64,000 nucleotides of DNA from Morinoia aosen. Lineage: Eukaryota > Arthropoda > Malacostraca > Amphipoda > Talitridae. The stretch covers positions 4,533,934-4,597,933 of the forward strand of contig CM059574.1 of NCBI GenBank assembly GCA_030386875.1, read 5' to 3'. The position numbers were made by a program, and so were the translations under genes. Below the pieces are notes generated by a model that made no database searches, was not told where the DNA came from, and saw nothing but the letters and a program-made list of their open reading frames with translations. How positions within the stretch are numbered: position 1 is the stretch's first letter; each line of letters begins with the position of its first letter. Shown here piece after piece: positions 60,333-64,000 of the stretch.

Positions 60333-63300
60333 CTAGTCTGCAATATCTAATGTCATAGATAAGAAAAGTGTGTGAAGCGATGTCGCACGCTGCACAATTA
60401 AATCTAATTGGAGATCATAAGCTGATGCGAGCGTCCTATTGCGCTCAATGCAGCGCTCGGCTGCCGCCCGCCTCGTTCGAGGTTCCGGCGCAGCTTGATG
60501 CTGCGGCTGGAGCTGCAGCTGCTGCTCTGTAGTAGCGAGAGGGTTAGAGTCACAAGTAAGTAAAGGTATTAGTGAGGTGGAATGGCGCTTTACAGTCTCG
60601 CCATTTCCTTTTAGCACAATCACGCTGGTTACTTCGTCCAAATGATTAATAAAGACTTTCTGTACCCTGCCCATGGCATAGTTTAAAGCCTTTTGATGTG
60701 GCTCCTTTAGCAAGACAACATCTCCTGCTTTAAGGGGATGGTGTTTAACAGGCTTAAACCTGTCTTTCGAGTTAGTTGCCTGAGAAGCCAAGTTTGGGAG
60801 AAATTCAGATTGATAAAGATCACGAAGACGGTCCCGAACTTTATTCAAGTGTAGAAAACCCTGTCTGATTTTCCTAATGGGATCCACCTCTGGTGACCAG
60901 GAAGGGTCCGGCCGAGACTCACCCCTGTCAGGAATAGTGTTCAGCGAGATCAGCTCGTGCCCCTTAACAATTAGTTCAGGAGTAATAGGTGCCGGAACTT
61001 CGTTTGAGTCTGAATCTCTTAATGCTTCTTTAAATGCCACAGGGCGCTTGTTCACCAAGTGAACAGTTTGCGCTAGTATGAAGTCGAAATTCAAGAGAGA
61101 AAGCACTGCTTTACGCAAAGACCCGTTGATTAAGCGCTTAGTTAATTTTACACACGATTCGACCAAAGAGCCCAAGGCGCTGCAGCCTTTGAAGTACTGC
61201 TCAAATTTCACGACTCGTGAATTTGCTTTTTCTAAAAACATGGCAGTTTCAGAATCCTTTAAAAGGTCGGATATTAAGTTTGCGCCTGCGACAATCTGAC
61301 TTCCTAAGTCAGACATTACGAGCTCGGGTAAGCCATGGTCGAAGACATGGAGCTGAAAAGCTCTGAGAATTTCACTGACAGACATGTCTAGGCAAAGCTT
61401 CAAATTAATTGCTCTTGACCAAAGACACGTGATGCAAAGCACCCAAACTTTGACTTTGCGTCCATCTTTCTTGATCCAGTAGGGACCAAAATAATCTAAG
61501 AATAGATACTTGTAGGGTAAGGTCGGTGGCTCAGCTCTAATCTCCTTATAGGAGGATTGGTTCAATTTAATTGCCCTAGCGTTAAAACGGCGGCAAGCCA
61601 GACATTTTCTGACAACGCGCTTGACAGCTGAGAAGTTACAGGACACATGAAATTCCTTTCGAAATTGAGCCAATACAGAGTAACAGCCAGCATGAGCCAT
61701 GTGATGATGAATGTCAGAGATAATTATATCTGCTAGATGGCTGTTCTTTCCTAAGATTATAGGAAAGGAATACTTAGCGTGATCTCTCCACCTGTCAAAT
61801 TTGCTTCGTACCCTCAAAATGCCCTTTCTGTCAAGGAAGAAATTGAGTTGCTTTTGTAAAGCAGGCATTGCAGAGAATGTTTTCTGCTTGCCATTCAAGA
61901 AATTTAGGCACTTGACAAAATTTGATTTCTGATGCACACGAATCACATGATCGCTAGCAACTTCGTACAGGTTATCGCTTTCGTTACGGAAACACGATAA
62001 ATGTTTGAAACGTACCGGATCTTTAGCTTTAAGCTTCAGCTTGCAAATGTTAATAAATTTGATGCAAAGTCGATGCACGGCAACCAAGCGATGAAAGCTA
62101 GAGTAACGTTTCTCGTCTACTAGGAGAGCTAGATCACCCACCGTCGGCTTGCTGTCCTTACTAGCAGGTTCGGTAGGATCAAACAAGTCGTCGCTCTCGC
62201 TGCAATGAGGCTCGTTCGCGCCAATGGAGCTTACAGCTCCTCGTGACGGAACTGCCACCGCGGTTGCGCAGCCAGTTTCTGCGGTAAAGGGTACAAGGAA
62301 ATGAAAGGACAAGTCATTTACCGTGAAATTAGGCGAACGTAAGAAGCTCGGTCCTTGATGGTAATTTGTATTAATCAATTGCTTATAGCTCAAAGGACGA
62401 GTGATGCAATCTGCTGGATTCTCCAAACCGGAAATAAATCCAAATTCGATTGGGCACGATTCGCACTGCCGGCAAATGAAATCTAGTCTATTTTTAACGA
62501 ACACAGAAAGCTTTTGCATTTTATCTAGCTTGTGCACGGCTGAGTTTAGCCAGGTCAAAGAGACCATGCTATCTGAGAAGAGTGATAGCTTAGAGATTTT
62601 TATTGGAGTTACACATTTAGGTCCTCCTAGTTCGTTACGCACATCGATCAAAGTCTCGACACCCAAAGATATCGCGTGGAATTCCAGCGACGGGATTGAC
62701 TTTGTTTCGAGTTGCCTGTTTACGATTTTGTTTTTGGCCATGAGAAAATTTACTTCTGCGGTTTCCACATTTTTTATGAAAACTACAACACCGTACATCA
62801 AAGAACTTGCGTCAGTGAATGCTACAAGTTCGAACGTGCTGTCGCGTCTTCCGACGAATCTTTTTATCGGAATAGAGGGCGATTTGTTCACTTGCTTGCA
62901 AATATTAGTCCATTCTCTCTGTAGATCAACAGAAATAATATCGTCCCAAGCAACAGACTGATCACATTGAAGTTTATGAATGAACAAACGCGCGCGGTTC
63001 AGTAGTGGTCCCGCGTACTGGCAAACGTCATAGTTATTAGCGATAGAAGCCAGGATTTTTCTCTTGGTATTGGCTGAATTCTCTAAAGTAAGAGGGCTAG
63101 CAGAGATTTCATCTCTAGTACGGTCCCAGTTGAGACCTAACAATTTTACCTGGCTCGCGGTTTCCACAGCTTCACCTGCCTCGTCAATCGACTGCTGTAG
63201 GTTACTCGAGTTAGTGACAAACTGCTGCAGGTCAAACCGATAAGGGCGAAAAATTCCCTGTAACTGAGCGTAAGCCCACTCTAAGAAGGATTCATCGTTA

Positions 63301-64000
63301 GAGGTTACGGCTAAGTTGTCCATGTAGGACAAGCTGTACATTAGTTCCTTTAGGTTGCGTAATTCTGAAGAATCATGACTAGAATCTTTCAATAGAATTT
63401 TGTGCAGAGCCATCATTAGAAGAAAAGAAGAGCACCGCAAACCGAACATCAGTCGTTTGTGACGGTAAGCGACAATGGAAAAGTCTTGCTTGGCTACGTT
63501 ACGGAACCAAAATAGCATTAGCCGATTTTGATCGACTTCCCTCAATCCTATGCTGAGAAAGGCTTTTTTCAGGTCGAAACCCAATAAGTACTTGTCAAAG
63601 CGCAAGTGAAGAATGGACGAGGTTATTTTTTGGTTTAGGTTTGGCCCGCTAAGCATAGCTTGATTGTGAGAGATGGTTTTCAATTTAGAGGAATCAATTT
63701 CGCACAAATTGGAAAGGTACACAATCCTACATTTCGTACTCTCACGCTCTAACTTAAAAATCCCCATATGAGGCAAGAAGCTAGCACTAGGATGTTCCTC
63801 CAAGAATTTTGGAAGGTTATTTATGCGTTCAATAACGCCGGAAGCAACTTGCTCTTTAATTACGTCATCGTACATGAGGAGACGCTCAGGGTTTTTTTGA
63901 AGTTTAGTCAAGTTACTCTTCAGAATTTGCTTTGACATAGATACGTTACTGCCTAATAGATCACACACTTTACTATTCCATGCGAGTGGCATTATTGAAC
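60333..64000 (-). CDS. pol: BEL/Pao pol: reverse transcriptase, RNase H, integrase (partial)
   Basis: The frame is open from the right edge to 60333; the first methionine is at 63992, but it reads in from outside, so gag and protease lie beyond the window. Order: reverse transcriptase (LPHMGIFKLERESTKCRIVY, LGFDLKKAFLSIGL, active-site box LSYMDNLAVTS near residue 222, with YMDN where YxDD is usual). RNase H follows (FTDASSLMYGVVV, SLEFHAISLGVETL, LFSDSMVSLTWLN), then PADCITRPLS, typical of BEL. Integrase has an HHCC finger (HHHMAHAGCYSV ... CLACRRFNA) and core acids in LFLDYFGPYW, VMSDLGSQIVAG and SLVESCVKLTKRLI. A C-terminal KAGDVVLLKEP module follows. No stop or frameshift is seen over 1,219 codons, so this is the best-preserved pol in the window. 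Confidence 0.9.
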   Translation of the reverse strand, partial: SIMPLAWNSKVCDLLGSNVSMSKQILKSNLTKLQKNPERLLMYDDVIKEQVASGVIERINNLPKFLEEHPSASFLPHMGIFKLERESTKCRIVYLSNLCEIDSSKLKTISHNQAMLSGPNLNQKITSSILHLRFDKYLLGFDLKKAFLSIGLREVDQNRLMLFWFRNVAKQDFSIVAYRHKRLMFGLRCSSFLLMMALHKILLKDSSHDSSELRNLKELMYSLSYMDNLAVTSNDESFLEWAYAQLQGIFRPYRFDLQQFVTNSSNLQQSIDEAGEAVETASQVKLLGLNWDRTRDEISASPLTLENSANTKRKILASIANNYDVCQYAGPLLNRARLFIHKLQCDQSVAWDDIISVDLQREWTNICKQVNKSPSIPIKRFVGRRDSTFELVAFTDASSLMYGVVVFIKNVETAEVNFLMAKNKIVNRQLETKSIPSLEFHAISLGVETLIDVRNELGGPKCVTPIKISKLSLFSDSMVSLTWLNSAVHKLDKMQKLSVFVKNRLDFICRQCESCPIEFGFISGLENPADCITRPLSYKQLINTNYHQGPSFLRSPNFTVNDLSFHFLVPFTAETGCATAVAVPSRGAVSSIGANEPHCSESDDLFDPTEPASKDSKPTVGDLALLVDEKRYSSFHRLVAVHRLCIKFINICKLKLKAKDPVRFKHLSCFRNESDNLYEVASDHVIRVHQKSNFVKCLNFLNGKQKTFSAMPALQKQLNFFLDRKGILRVRSKFDRWRDHAKYSFPIILGKNSHLADIIISDIHHHMAHAGCYSVLAQFRKEFHVSCNFSAVKRVVRKCLACRRFNARAIKLNQSSYKEIRAEPPTLPYKYLFLDYFGPYWIKKDGRKVKVWVLCITCLWSRAINLKLCLDMSVSEILRAFQLHVFDHGLPELVMSDLGSQIVAGANLISDLLKDSETAMFLEKANSRVVKFEQYFKGCSALGSLVESCVKLTKRLINGSLRKAVLSLLNFDFILAQTVHLVNKRPVAFKEALRDSDSNEVPAPITPELIVKGHELISLNTIPDRGESRPDPSWSPEVDPIRKIRQGFLHLNKVRDRLRDLYQSEFLPNLASQATNSKDRFKPVKHHPLKAGDVVLLKEPHQKALNYAMGRVQKVFINHLDEVTSVIVLKGNGETVKRHSTSLIPLLTCDSNPLATTEQQLQLQPQHQAAPEPRTRRAAAERCIERNRTLASAYDLQLDLIVQRATSLHTLFLSMTLDIAD

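Overview
This window is eukaryotic and looks like intron and intergenic DNA of an arthropod, most likely an insect. It has one intron-split host gene. TTAGGT-type degenerate repeats are scattered through it. It holds jockey-like and CR1/Daphne-like LINEs, BEL and Ty3/gypsy elements, piggyBac, hAT and foldback elements. No bacterial operon structure, rRNA or CRISPR array is visible. The species cannot be named from the sequence.

Layout. 1-2187: AT-rich filler with one MITE (544-892). 2188-7310: a decayed hAT transposon (minus strand), split by a decayed piggyBac element (4127-6700). 7311-9009: unassigned sequence with a THAP-like remnant near 8409-8690. 9015-15582: an almost complete LTR retrotransposon (minus strand) with 98%-similar LTRs, a 5-bp TSD and a tRNA-Lys-type primer site. 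Its pol order is integrase before reverse transcriptase, as in Gmr1-like elements. 16728-20862: 5'-truncated LINE. 20866-25640: jockey-like LINE on the minus strand. 25708-28299: a cluster of inverted-repeat elements.

28586-45270: a second hAT, bounded by perfect 8-bp duplications and expanded to 16.7 kb by nested insertions. A LINE (about 30430-45100) lies inside the hAT. An element with perfect 39-bp inverted ends (30619-36620) lies inside the LINE's 5' UTR. Several foldback elements lie inside that. The LINE's first protein joins an SGNH-esterase-like segment to an OTU cysteine-protease domain.

45588-48618: four 3' exons of prefoldin subunit 3 (VBP1), the only convincing host gene. All splice junctions keep frame, but one TAA lies in frame in the second visible exon. 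The 16.7-kb hAT complex sits in its upstream intron or flank. 49121-49305: a tRNA-derived SINE. 50731-53575: an inverted array of 258-bp units carrying a tRNA-like sequence, between 12-bp direct repeats. 55241-59230: a truncated gypsy element, interrupted by a 561-bp MULE-like insertion with a 9-bp TSD. 60333-64000: the pol part of a BEL/Pao element on the minus strand, running off the right edge.

Apart from prefoldin, nearly every coding stretch belongs to a mobile element, and most are broken by frameshifts or stops. The order of insertion can be read from the nesting.
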